Shown: positions 51,986-60,236 of the stretch, one piece after another
Layout: each line of letters starts with the position of its first letter
How positions within the stretch are numbered: the stretch's first letter is position 1
Source: an uncultured Bacteroidales bacterium
GTDB taxonomy: Bacteria; Bacteroidota; Bacteroidia; Bacteroidales; UBA932
NCBI GenBank assembly: GCA_949297365.1
Contig: CASFSL010000001.1
Span: forward strand, 19,589 to 83,588
Direction: 5' to 3'
Length of the DNA stretch: 64,000 nt
Translations under genes and position numbers: made by a program
Notes under the pieces: generated by a model
What the model was told of the DNA's origin: nothing
What the model saw: only the letters and a program-made list of their open reading frames with translations
Database searches by the model: none

Positions 51986-53188
51986 ATGGAACTCAATGAA
52001 ATCAAAAACAGGTTCGGGATTATAGGCAATGATCCGAGGCTCAACAGTGCCATAGATACTGCCGTCCAGATTGCCGGGACGAATCTGTCAGTGCTCATCA
52101 CCGGGGAAAGCGGTGTGGGCAAGGAGGTGATCCCCAAGATTATCCATGCTTTCAGCCCGCGTAAGCACAACAACTACATAGCCATCAACTGCGGTGCGAT
52201 ACCGGAGGGAACCATCGAGTCCGAATTGTTCGGCCACGAGAAAGGCTCTTTCACTGGTGCCAACGAGGCCCGTAAGGGTTACTTCGAGGCGGCCGACAAG
52301 GGTACCATCTTCCTGGACGAGGTGGGAGAGCTGCCTCTTCCCACGCAGGCCCGGCTGCTGAGGGTGCTGGAGAGCGGCGAGTTTATAAGAGTGGGCTCGT
52401 CCAAGGCCCAGAAGACGGATGTGAGGGTCATAGCGGCCTCCAATATCAATTTCATGCACGCCGTCCGCGAGGGAAAGTTTCGGGAAGACCTGTATTACAG
52501 GCTGAATGCCGTTCCTATATATATACCTCCACTAAGAGAGAGGAAGGGTGATATCCACTTGCTGTTCATGAAGTTCGCACTGGATTTCGCAGACAAATAC
52601 AAGATGCCGGCCGTGCGTCTGGAACCGGATGCCAGGACTCTTCTGGAGGCATACAGGTGGCCGGGCAATATCCGTCAGCTGAAGAATGTGGCGGAGCAGA
52701 TATCTGTTCTGGAGAGCAACCGTCAGATATCGGCGGATGTGCTTAGAAAGTATCTGCCGGCGGATGACCCCCACAGCCTTCCTGTACGTAACTGCGACAG
52801 CGGTACTGCCGGAAATATCCAGGACAGGGACATCATCTTCAAGATGCTGTTCCAGCTCCGGGAAGAGGTGGATGAGCTCAGGGCCATGGTGGGTAAGCCG
52901 GACAGCAATGTCCCGGAGATACCTCAGGTACACGCTCTTCCGGCCAAGCTGTCCGATATGCCGGACTTCTCCATAGTAGTTCCCTCAGCCGAGGTGGTGC
53001 CTGTAAAGGAAGAGACTCCGCTGACAATCCACGATATGAATGACGATATGATACGCAGGGCTCTGGAGAAGCACGAGGGGCGCAGGAAGGCCGCTGCGGC
53101 CGAGCTGGGAATCTCCGAGAGAACCCTGTACAGAAAGATAAAGGAATTGAAAATAAACGACAATGATAAACAAGATGAGAAAGATTAG
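51986..53188 (+). CDS. Sigma-54-dependent AAA+ transcriptional activator
   Basis: A 400-residue enhancer-binding protein. The AAA+ domain comes first, without a receiver or PAS domain: Walker A GESGVGKE near 40-47, the sigma-54 contact loop GSFTGAN (equivalent of GAFTGA), Walker B GTIFLDEVGELP, and the arginine fingers in REDLYYRLN. The C-terminal Fis-type helix-turn-helix is about 355-395 (KAAAAELGISERTLYRKIKE). Without a sensor domain it is probably controlled by partner proteins or by its level. It heads the operon lptE, TPR protein, secG, an arrangement conserved in Bacteroidales. Confidence 0.93.
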   Translation: MELNEIKNRFGIIGNDPRLNSAIDTAVQIAGTNLSVLITGESGVGKEVIPKIIHAFSPRKHNNYIAINCGAIPEGTIESELFGHEKGSFTGANEARKGYFEAADKGTIFLDEVGELPLPTQARLLRVLESGEFIRVGSSKAQKTDVRVIAASNINFMHAVREGKFREDLYYRLNAVPIYIPPLRERKGDIHLLFMKFALDFADKYKMPAVRLEPDARTLLEAYRWPGNIRQLKNVAEQISVLESNRQISADVLRKYLPADDPHSLPVRNCDSGTAGNIQDRDIIFKMLFQLREEVDELRAMVGKPDSNVPEIPQVHALPAKLSDMPDFSIVVPSAEVVPVKEETPLTIHDMNDDMIRRALEKHEGRRKAAAAELGISERTLYRKIKELKINDNDKQDEKD

Positions 53189-53681
53189 GAATATAGTTCT
53201 GTCGCTGCTGTTGTGCTTCTCCCTGTACGGATGCGGTATCTATTCGTTCTCGGGAACATCCATCCAGCCGGATGTCAAGACCATAGCGGTGGAGTATTTC
53301 CAGAACAATGCCCTGAAGGTCAATCCTACGCTTGCCGCCAATCTTACGGACGCGCTTATCGACCAGTACCGCAGGCTTACCAGTCTGGATATTCTTACTG
53401 AGAACGGAGATATGAATGTGTCCGGTGAGATTACCTCGTATGATACCCGTCCGATGGCCGTTACCGCCGATGAGGTGGCTTCACAGAACCGTCTGACCGT
53501 CAATGTGAAGATATATTTCACCAATCGTCTGCATCCCGAGGAGGATTTCGAGAAGTCTTTCTCAGCCTATGCCGACTATGATTCCAACCAGCTGCTGGAT
53601 GCCGTCGAGGGGTCTCTCTGCGACGAGATCATCGACATACTGGTGGAGGATATATTCAATGCCACTGTGGCCAACTGGTAG
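53163..53681 (+). CDS. lptE: LptE-family LPS assembly lipoprotein
   Basis: A 172-residue lipoprotein; lipobox LYGC with the cysteine at residue 24. It belongs to the Bacteroidota LptE-like family (GIYSFSGTSIQPDVKTIAVE and the LTDALIDQYRRLTSLDIL helix), which plugs the outer-membrane LptD barrel for lipopolysaccharide insertion. An internal start at 53175 is possible and would leave a shorter signal. It overlaps the sigma-54 activator by 26 bp and is followed by the secG-linked gene. Confidence 0.85.
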   Translation: MINKMRKIRNIVLSLLLCFSLYGCGIYSFSGTSIQPDVKTIAVEYFQNNALKVNPTLAANLTDALIDQYRRLTSLDILTENGDMNVSGEITSYDTRPMAVTADEVASQNRLTVNVKIYFTNRLHPEEDFEKSFSAYADYDSNQLLDAVEGSLCDEIIDILVEDIFNATVANW

Positions 53682-53689
53682 TGTCAGTC

Positions 53690-54301
53690 ATGGAAACGGT
53701 CAGTCTGAAAAACAACACTATCGCCGAGCTGGAGAAACTGGTGGAGTCGTACCCCTGGTTCGCCGCAGCCCGCAAGGAACTGTTTCTCAGGATGTCGGCC
53801 ATGGGCGAGGAGTACCGCAGGGATGCCCTTCACCGGACTGTGCTGTATATCTATCCGGACTACAGTGCGTTTAGGGAGGCGTATGTGCTTTCTTCCGCCG
53901 CCGAAGTGGACGAAGGCGTATATGAGGAAACGGTATCCGTTGCCTCTGCGGATGCCGGACTGTCCGTGACGGTTCCCGAGGCTGAGACCGAAGAGCAGAC
54001 AGCCGGGCCTGAGCGGAAGCGGATATATGTCGTCGGGGGAGACTATTTCATGCCGGATGACCTCAGGGATGTCCAGGGACAGGATCTCTCTTCACTGGAC
54101 AGTTCCCGGAAAAGCCAGGTATCCTCGGACAGTTCCGAGTTTACCGACGAGGCGTTCTATACCGAGACGCTGGCCAGGATTTATGCAGACCAGGAGCTAT
54201 ATGACAGGGCAAATGAGGTTTATGAGAAACTTATTTTGCTATATCCAGAAAAAAGTGCTTACTTTGCAGCCCTTAAAAACGATATTAAGAAATATTTGTA
54301 G
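53690..54301 (+). CDS. TPR-like protein of the lptE-secG operon
   Basis: A 203-residue protein, start at the ATG 53690 (an in-frame GTG lies at 53681). The N-terminal half has ELEKLVESYPWFAAARKELF, a motif seen in Bacteroidales proteins next to secG. The middle is a low-complexity acidic stretch, and the C-terminal 40 residues look like a TPR (FYTETLARIYADQELYDRAN). No signal peptide. It sits between lptE and secG in the same operon, so a link to envelope biogenesis is suspected. Confidence 0.65.
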   Translation: METVSLKNNTIAELEKLVESYPWFAAARKELFLRMSAMGEEYRRDALHRTVLYIYPDYSAFREAYVLSSAAEVDEGVYEETVSVASADAGLSVTVPEAETEEQTAGPERKRIYVVGGDYFMPDDLRDVQGQDLSSLDSSRKSQVSSDSSEFTDEAFYTETLARIYADQELYDRANEVYEKLILLYPEKSAYFAALKNDIKKYL

Positions 54302-54303
54302 TT

Positions 54304-54675
54304 ATGTTCATAGCAATTTCAATTTTGATAATCATTGCGAGCCTTCTGCTCACTTTCGTGGTTCTGATTCAGAATTCCAAGGGTGGCGGACTCGCAGCCA
54401 ATTTCGCAGCCGGCAACCAGACATTCGGTGTGCGTCAGACAGCTGACTTCCTTGAGAAGGCTACATGGACACTGGCGATTATAATACTCGCTCTCTGCAT
54501 TCTGGCGACAGCATTTACTCCTACCAGGAAACAGAGTGACAACGCAGTGCTTCAGAAGCTTGAGCAGACCGGAACGACGACAGGCGCACCTGAGTTCCCT
54601 ACTACCATTCCCGGTGGTGAGGCCGCTCCCATAGAGCCTGTGGCTGATCCCGCCGCTCCTGCAGAGGCAGAATAA
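54304..54675 (+). CDS. secG: Preprotein translocase subunit SecG
   Basis: A 123-residue inner-membrane protein with two TM helices (about 3-22 and 54-75) joined by the SecG loop QNSKGGGLAANFAAGNQTFGV. It is longer than E. coli SecG because of an Ala/Pro/Glu-rich C-terminal tail. It assists SecYE-mediated export. It follows the TPR gene with a 2-bp gap and ends before a strong terminator. Confidence 0.93.
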   Translation: MFIAISILIIIASLLLTFVVLIQNSKGGGLAANFAAGNQTFGVRQTADFLEKATWTLAIIILALCILATAFTPTRKQSDNAVLQKLEQTGTTTGAPEFPTTIPGGEAAPIEPVADPAAPAEAE

Positions 54676-54683
54676 TAAAAAAA

Positions 54684-54717
54684 GCCTGGAACGTTGAGTA
54701 ACTGCGGCGTTCCAGGC
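54684..54717. terminator. Terminator after secG
   Basis: Perfect arms GCCTGGAACG (54684-54693) / CGTTCCAGGC (54708-54717), flanked by A7 before and A6 after, so it can work on both strands; the minus-strand PspC gene ends at 54744. Confidence 0.75.
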
Positions 54718-54743
54718 AAAAAATTATTGTAGAAAAAAATCAG

Positions 54744-56258
54744 TTACATTTCTGAAATCATTTTCAGGAACCGACTGGAGCAGAAGTCTATGTGACTGTC
54801 AAACTCATGATTGACAGGCTCTCGGACTATGACTCTGGTCTTTTTGTTTACAGCCAGGTGGATGTCCCTTTCTATATCGGTGGCGCGGACATCTGAAGAG
54901 AAAACTATAGGCTCCAGCCTCAGAGTCCTGGTCTGTTCGTCGAAAGACCAGAAATCACGGCTCTTCTTTTCCGTTATGTCGTTCAGGGTCATGCCCTCGG
55001 TCACGTATTCGGTGTAGGCGCTGATGTGACCGACGGTATCGCTGTTGCGTCCGATATAGAGGTCAGGATAGATTACAAGGAGGGAGCGGTCGTCTTTTTT
55101 ATCCATATACATCAGGTCAAATGAACTGTTGTCGGCATCTATGAGCACATCGCAGTCTTTCCACTGGGTGCAGCCGGCAAATTCTATGTACAGCGTGTCG
55201 AGGGCCGGTAACTGCGTTTTGGCCGCCTTGTGGTCTATGCTGCGTATGGTGGAGAGACTGCCCAGCGAGGCTCCGATAAGTCCCAGCAGGGCTGCGGCCC
55301 AGACGATGAACATAATCAGACCGGGCCTCCATTTCGGGGACTTGAGCCTGAACAGCATGAGAATGCCGGCATACAATGCTCCTATGAATGGCAGGACGGC
55401 TACTATGCAGGCCAGTACCGTTATCAGTACCGAGGCCCAGACGGGAGTGTCAGTCAATATGGACAGCATCCATGACAGGCCGAAGGCATTGACGCTGTTC
55501 CATATACCGATGCCGAACATCGCCATCAGGCCTGCGACGCTTCCCGACATGCCTATGAGCAGGAGAAGTATTCCGGTACATATCACTATGCAGCGTCCCA
55601 CTGCTTTCCAGAATCCTCCCGTACTTCTGACACCGTCTCTTACGCCTTTGCCGACGCGCCGGCCGGCATCTCCGGCCTCCCTTCTCATGCTCTTCTGTAT
55701 ATCTTTAAGGGAGACGGAACCGCCCTTCATATTGTACCTCTGTTCTACGGTGCGGGCCTCGGGCATGGCGATCCACAGTACTATATAGGCGAACATACCC
55801 AGTACGGACATTCCCCATCCCCAGTCTTCGAATATCTCCAGCCAGAAGAAGAAAAGTATCCAGACGGCGAAGATTATGCGGAATATCAGGGGGTCGGTCG
55901 AGAAGTACGCGCCCAGTCCGCCACAGACTCCGCCCACTATTTTGTTGTCCGGGTCGCGGTACACTCTCTTTTTCGTCGTTCTGTGCTCCTCCTCACTCTC
56001 TCCGTCGAAGTCCTCGGGGCGGCCCAGGGTATTGATGACTCCCTGCACTGCGTCGGCGGGGATGACTTTGTCGCGGTATCCCCTTTCGGTGAGGAGTTCT
56101 GCGATTCTGGATTCTATCTCGGAGAGTATCTCGCTGCAGTTGGCGTTTCCAGCGTAGTGCGTGGCAAGACGGTCCAGATAATCCTCCATCAACTCATGTG
56201 CGTCCTTGTCCAGAGTGAACGCTATGTTTCCTATACTGACTTTAACAACTTGTTGCAT
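54744..56258 (-). CDS. PspC-domain membrane protein
   Basis: A 504-residue membrane protein from the ATG at 56258. A cytoplasmic N-terminal domain (IGNIAFTLDKDAHELMEDYL, VIPADAVQGVINTLGRPEDF) is followed by a PspC domain (RVYRDPDNKIVGGVCGGLGA then YFSTDPLIFRIIFAVWILF) and several further TM helices. The C-terminal domain is extracytoplasmic and rich in charged residues. It follows PadR in the operon PspC-PadR-PspC and shares the N-terminal fold with the first PspC protein. PspC proteins take part in envelope stress responses; this long form is typical of Bacteroidota. Confidence 0.85.
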   Translation of the reverse strand: MQQVVKVSIGNIAFTLDKDAHELMEDYLDRLATHYAGNANCSEILSEIESRIAELLTERGYRDKVIPADAVQGVINTLGRPEDFDGESEEEHRTTKKRVYRDPDNKIVGGVCGGLGAYFSTDPLIFRIIFAVWILFFFWLEIFEDWGWGMSVLGMFAYIVLWIAMPEARTVEQRYNMKGGSVSLKDIQKSMRREAGDAGRRVGKGVRDGVRSTGGFWKAVGRCIVICTGILLLLIGMSGSVAGLMAMFGIGIWNSVNAFGLSWMLSILTDTPVWASVLITVLACIVAVLPFIGALYAGILMLFRLKSPKWRPGLIMFIVWAAALLGLIGASLGSLSTIRSIDHKAAKTQLPALDTLYIEFAGCTQWKDCDVLIDADNSSFDLMYMDKKDDRSLLVIYPDLYIGRNSDTVGHISAYTEYVTEGMTLNDITEKKSRDFWSFDEQTRTLRLEPIVFSSDVRATDIERDIHLAVNKKTRVIVREPVNHEFDSHIDFCSSRFLKMISEM

Positions 56259-56288
56259 TTTTATAAATTCTAAAAAAATCAAAAAAAG

Positions 56289-56627
56289 TTATTTTTCTCT
56301 TAAAAGACGGATTGTCTCGACGAGCTCCTGCCATGCTGAGTCCATCTCGGCGAGAGCCTGCCGGCCCTTGTCGGTGATCTGATAGTATTTGCGGGGCGGT
56401 CCCTGGGGGGATTCCTCCCAGCGGTAGGTGAGCAGTCCCTGGTTCTTCTGCCGTATCAGCAGCGGGTAGATGGTGCCTTCGACCACTATCATCCGGGCGT
56501 CCTTGAGTTCGGAGAGGATGGACGATGCGTAGGAGTCCTTCTTGCTTAGGATGCTGAGGATGCAGTATTCCAGCACTCCCCGGCGCATCTGGGTCTTTAC
56601 GTTCTCGACATTGTTCATTACTTCCAT
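56289..56627 (-). CDS. PadR-family transcriptional regulator
   Basis: A 112-residue winged-helix repressor, start supported by AGGAG about 8 bp before 56627. Features: RRGVLEYCILSILSKKDSYA, VVEGTIYPLLIRQKNQGLLT, the wing EESPQGPPRKYYQITDKGRQAL and a dimerisation helix. It sits between two PspC genes; the SD overlaps the stop of the upstream gene. PadR genes often neighbour PspC-domain genes in Bacteroidota and probably repress the operon. Confidence 0.92.
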   Translation of the reverse strand: MEVMNNVENVKTQMRRGVLEYCILSILSKKDSYASSILSELKDARMIVVEGTIYPLLIRQKNQGLLTYRWEESPQGPPRKYYQITDKGRQALAEMDSAWQELVETIRLLREK

Positions 56628-56638
56628 GGCTGTGTCTC

Positions 56639-57244
56639 CTAATGATTAGCTGTGTTGTAGAATCTGCGCATATTCTCGGCCGTGACAGGAAGGCCGTGCA
56701 TCCGGCATTTCTCCGCACTGGTACGGGCAGCCGGAACTGCAATCCAGAGGATGATGTAGATCCAGCCTCCGAATGAACCGAAGAGAAAGAGGAATACGAA
56801 GAGAATACGGATGACCAGCACGTCCACATCGAAGTAGCAGGCCAGGCCGGAAGCCACACCGCCGATGACGTTGTGGTCTGTGTCGCGGTAGAGTTTCTTT
56901 ACCGGGCGGCTATCGTGGCCTGAGTGCCAGTATTCACCTGAGTCTGCGGTGCTGCCTGTGCCATTGTAGCCGGTATTTCCCGGAATGTCAGAGCCGTCAG
57001 GCATACCGAGCTGTGCGATGACCCGCTCTACGAGGGAGATGTCCACCACCTCCTGACGGGAAGAGAGGGATTCGGAGAAGATCTCCGCGATACGCATTTC
57101 CAGGTCGTCCATGACTTCTTTGGTCTGGTAGCCCATACCGGTCTTGGAGCGGAATGCGTTGAGATAGGAGTTGAGTCTGTCGAAGGCATCCTCGTCGATG
57201 ACGAAGCTGCGGCCTCCGATTCCTACATTGAGTACTTGTTTCAT
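56639..57244 (-). CDS. PspC-domain protein
   Basis: A 201-residue protein. An N-terminal cytoplasmic region (NVGIGGRSFVIDEDAFDRLN) is homologous to that of the 504-residue PspC protein; the PspC domain (KKLYRDTDHNVIGGVASGLA then CYFDVDVLVIRILFVFLFLF) holds two TM helices. First gene of the PspC-PadR-PspC operon; -7 element TATATTTG on the minus strand at 57282-57289. Probably envelope-stress related. Confidence 0.87.
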   Translation of the reverse strand: MKQVLNVGIGGRSFVIDEDAFDRLNSYLNAFRSKTGMGYQTKEVMDDLEMRIAEIFSESLSSRQEVVDISLVERVIAQLGMPDGSDIPGNTGYNGTGSTADSGEYWHSGHDSRPVKKLYRDTDHNVIGGVASGLACYFDVDVLVIRILFVFLFLFGSFGGWIYIILWIAVPAARTSAEKCRMHGLPVTAENMRRFYNTANH

Positions 57245-57363
57245 AGCTTTACTATTGTGTTGTTAGAATTATTCTGCACTGCAAATATATGTAAAAAAAT
57301 TATTACCTTGTATCACATAGTACATAAAATGTAAGAAATCTTTGTGCCGTATATGCCGTGCTC

Positions 57364-58803
57364 CTATCGGAAGAGATCTTCCATTGTTATGATACTCTGG
57401 ATCTTTCCGGCGTATTCATTGTCCCGTAGACCATACGTCGTGATGAATGTCTGATGAATGGCCTTTTTAGGGTGGGCAACATCGAGGAATGTCTGAAGGC
57501 GGTCTCTCAACTTACGGTCGTAGTCTTTTGTGATAGTATATTCGGATAGACTGAACTTGACTTCGCACAGGTTGATGATCCTGTCGGCCCGGTCTATCAG
57601 CATGTCGATCTGTGTGCCGTCGTGTGTCTCATCTCCTTTGAATGTCCAGGAATATGTTTCCGTGTGTACTCCGGATATTCCAAGTGCCGATTTGATCTGA
57701 CGGATATGTGCGAAACAGACATTTTCAAAGGCAAGACCTCTCCAGGCGTTTATGCCCGGGGAAAACTGACTGTTTTCCCAGAACGCTTCATCGTTGGTCT
57801 TGTGACCGTCTATGAATTTGAGATAAAACAGGCAGAAAGGGTCTGTCAGTCTGTACCGCAGATCCCTTGAGCGTCCGGAAAAGTCCTGGAACACGGATAT
57901 GAAACCGTTCTCTCTCAGGATTCTGAGTATTTTAGTGAGACCTCCGCCTGATGACGGGGCCTTTGCCGCTATTTCCTCCCTGGTATAACCGTTGCTGGAG
58001 GTTGAGAGGAACCGTACGATGTGCTTGTAGTCTTCCGGATTTACGAACAGTGAGTTGAACAACCTGTCAAACTCATTTGATAATTCAGATCCGTGTCTGA
58101 ATAAAAGATAATCCACGTTCTGAGCCAGGCTCCGTTCCTTTGTCAAGCAGTTCAGGTAATAAGGGATGCCCCCGAATATCATCCAGCTTTGTATGATATC
58201 GTACCGGTCTATTCTGACCTGATTGAGTCGAAAGAGTTCTTCAGTCTCTGCCAATGTCATCGGAGACAGGCATATCTGCTTGGTGAGACGTCCGTAAAGG
58301 CCTCCGGTATTGTTTATCAGATTGTCGTTGATCCATGAGGTGGCGGAGCCGCATACAATCAGCATGAGATTGTCCCGTCCGGCACCCCATCCGTTCCAGA
58401 AATGTTCCAAGGCGGTTATAAAGCCTGAGCGATGAGTATCCATCCACGGTACTTCGTCCAGAAAAACAACCTGTCTTGTTTCTTTTCCCTTACTTTCCAG
58501 CAATTCAATCAGTAGACCGAATGCTTCCATCCAACTGGAAGGAGCAGTGGTGTTGCCTGAACCGTAACGCGCCAGTGACAATGTGAAGTTGCGTAATTGT
58601 TCGGACAGCAGTTTCTTGCCGTTCAGCTCAAAAGGCGAAAGTCCTGTGTGGTAGAATGCGAATCTGTCCTTGAACATTTCTCTTATCAGGAAAGTCTTCC
58701 CGATCCGTCGTCTTCCATAGACAGCGACAAACTCGCTTTTACCACTGTGGTACAGGTTGTTAAGAGTCGCCTGCTCAATATCTCGTCCTATTATTTTCGT
58801 CAT
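57364..58803 (-). CDS. Archaeal-type AAA ATPase with C-terminal nuclease-like domain
   Basis: A 479-residue ATPase. Walker A is GRRRIGKT (30-37), Walker B VVFLDEVPWMD, with sensor VCGSATSWI. A winged-helix segment (SSNGYTREEIAAKAPSSGGG then LTKILRILRENGFI) follows, and a DUF234-like C-terminal domain has QIDMLIDRADRIINLCEVKF, the Asp...Glu-Val-Lys of a restriction-nuclease-like core. The group is common in Bacteroidota and archaea, with unknown role. Two tandem promoter/operator repeats precede it, so autoregulation is likely. Confidence 0.85.
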   Translation of the reverse strand: MTKIIGRDIEQATLNNLYHSGKSEFVAVYGRRRIGKTFLIREMFKDRFAFYHTGLSPFELNGKKLLSEQLRNFTLSLARYGSGNTTAPSSWMEAFGLLIELLESKGKETRQVVFLDEVPWMDTHRSGFITALEHFWNGWGAGRDNLMLIVCGSATSWINDNLINNTGGLYGRLTKQICLSPMTLAETEELFRLNQVRIDRYDIIQSWMIFGGIPYYLNCLTKERSLAQNVDYLLFRHGSELSNEFDRLFNSLFVNPEDYKHIVRFLSTSSNGYTREEIAAKAPSSGGGLTKILRILRENGFISVFQDFSGRSRDLRYRLTDPFCLFYLKFIDGHKTNDEAFWENSQFSPGINAWRGLAFENVCFAHIRQIKSALGISGVHTETYSWTFKGDETHDGTQIDMLIDRADRIINLCEVKFSLSEYTITKDYDRKLRDRLQTFLDVAHPKKAIHQTFITTYGLRDNEYAGKIQSIITMEDLFR

Positions 58804-58817
58804 AATATCAGATTAAG

Positions 58818-58913
58818 CTTGCCAAAAGTAGTCAAAAAAGTTGATTTTGGCAAGAGTTCGTATATCAAAACTCGCCAAAAGTAGCCAAAAAGGTTGGTTT
58901 CGGCAAGAGTTCG
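58818..58913 (-). repeat. Tandem 43-bp promoter/operator repeats before AAA ATPase
   Basis: Two 43-bp copies (58818-58860 and 58871-58913, 53-bp period, 5 differences). On the minus strand each holds TTG, a 20-bp spacer and TACTTTTG (58823-58830 and 58876-58883), i.e. a complete promoter. Each also contains a dyad: CTTGCCAAAA/TTTTGGCAAG in copy 1, and the diverged CTCGCCAAAA/TTTCGGCAAG in copy 2, overlapping both promoter elements. This suggests a duplicated promoter with its operator. Confidence 0.7.
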
Positions 58914-58927
58914 GGGCCAGGATGACC

Positions 58928-59599
58928 TCAGTGTTGGAGGCGGTTGAAGAGGATGCCGACGTATAGCCGGAGACCGCTGGAGAAGTCGCTCTGGCGGCAG
59001 GTGACGTTGAGAAGCCAGTCGGCCTTGACTACCAGGCTGAGTTTGGGAGTAAGGGTTACCTCCATGCCGGCGAAAGGGGCTATGGCCATGAATGTATATC
59101 TGTGCATGGCCGCCTGAGGCTCGGTGACGAAGTCATCCGTAGAACCTTCGGCTATGATGTGGTTCTTCACTCCGCCTCCTCCTGCCAGGCAGCCTATGAA
59201 CGGATGTACGCGGCCCTTGCTGCGGTGGATGTAATCCACGAGCAGTCCGCCCCATCCGGTGTGCGAGTAGGACGGGGAGGGCCGGTAGGAGACATTGGAG
59301 CTGTGACCCTCGGCTCCTATGCGTATCATATCCGTGGATGTGCCTAACGCGAACTTGACGTGACCGCCGATGCCGGTGGCCCCGCCTTTGATCTGCATGG
59401 TTACGGGTTCCGTACCGCTGCCGCTGTGCAGTTGAAACCGGCCGCTCTGGATGTAGCCGCTGTGCAGCATCATGCCCCCCGTGTAGCCCCGGAAACGGAA
59501 TGCGGAACTGTCGGCCTTATCGGATGCCAGAGTATTCAAGGGTATGATTGAAAGTATGGCCGCCATGACGGCAGCGGTCAGCAGTGCTCTCATCTTCAT
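58928..59599 (-). CDS. Putative outer-membrane beta-barrel protein
   Basis: A 223-residue protein with signal peptide (cleavage near LASDK, residue 25) and a beta-rich, Gly/Ser/His-rich mature part (RFRGYTGGMMLHSGYIQSG, VHPFIGCLAGGGGV, FSSGLRLYVGILFN). The last strand lacks the terminal Phe and ends in RLQH, but strand spacing is that of a small 8-stranded barrel. The function is unknown. Monocistronic between the ATPase and the regulator-hemerythrin pair. Confidence 0.55.
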   Translation of the reverse strand: MKMRALLTAAVMAAILSIIPLNTLASDKADSSAFRFRGYTGGMMLHSGYIQSGRFQLHSGSGTEPVTMQIKGGATGIGGHVKFALGTSTDMIRIGAEGHSSNVSYRPSPSYSHTGWGGLLVDYIHRSKGRVHPFIGCLAGGGGVKNHIIAEGSTDDFVTEPQAAMHRYTFMAIAPFAGMEVTLTPKLSLVVKADWLLNVTCRQSDFSSGLRLYVGILFNRLQH

Positions 59600-59630
59600 G
59601 CGGAATTTGCCGCGAAGATAACAAAATTCC

Positions 59631-60236
59631 CTATTCCATCGCGGCCGGGTCGATGAGGTTGTTGAGGAGGGCGTAGACTGTGAGGCCGGCTACGGTCTTG
59701 ATGCCGGTCTTGCGGGTGATGTTCTTGCGGTGGGTGATGACGGTGTATATGGAGATATGGTAGCGGTCGGCTATTTCTTTGTTGAGCATACCCCTGGCCA
59801 CGCATACCAGTATCTCCTTCTCACGGGCGGACAGCTCTTCCCGACTGTCTGCCGGTGACTTACCGGAGGTGTGTGTCAGGGAGTTGCGGAGCTTGCTGAT
59901 AACGGCTGCGGGGCTATCGTATATGCTGATGGTCTCGTCGTAGTTCTTCATGGCCTCGTCGTCCGGCAGGACAGTGGGCGCGGCTACCACGGCGGCATCG
60001 GTCAGATCCGATATGCGGCTGCGTCCCAGCGGTCTGGAGGCATAGTCGAAGATGACCGGGTCCACTATGACGATGTCGGCCATGCTGTCCCGTACCGTGG
60101 CCTCGTTCTCGCGCGATAGATCGGTCAGGACTGTCTCGATGACAAATCCCCCGTGCTCATCCAGGATGCCGGCTATACCGCGTGCGATGATGCGCGAGGG
60201 GGTGATGAGCAATATTTTCTTCTTCGTTACTGACAT
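59631..60236 (-). CDS. LuxR-type regulator with degenerate receiver
   Basis: A 201-residue protein. The N-terminal 1-115 part has the fold pattern of a receiver (KKILLITPSRIIARGIAGIL; IVIVDPVIFDYASR with an Asp at the phosphorylation position) but lacks the acidic pair after the first strand. A C-terminal LuxR HTH (SAREKEILVCVARGMLNKEI then ADRYHISIYTVITHRKNITR) is complete. Start overlaps the hemerythrin gene's 3' end (60227-60236). Phosphorylation is doubtful, so it may act with the hemerythrin protein rather than a kinase. Confidence 0.8.
   Translation of the reverse strand: MSVTKKKILLITPSRIIARGIAGILDEHGGFVIETVLTDLSRENEATVRDSMADIVIVDPVIFDYASRPLGRSRISDLTDAAVVAAPTVLPDDEAMKNYDETISIYDSPAAVISKLRNSLTHTSGKSPADSREELSAREKEILVCVARGMLNKEIADRYHISIYTVITHRKNITRKTGIKTVAGLTVYALLNNLIDPAAME

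Noticed and set aside
58818..58913. CRISPR-like direct repeats
   Set aside because: Only two copies, the interval between them is 10 bp, and each contains a promoter.
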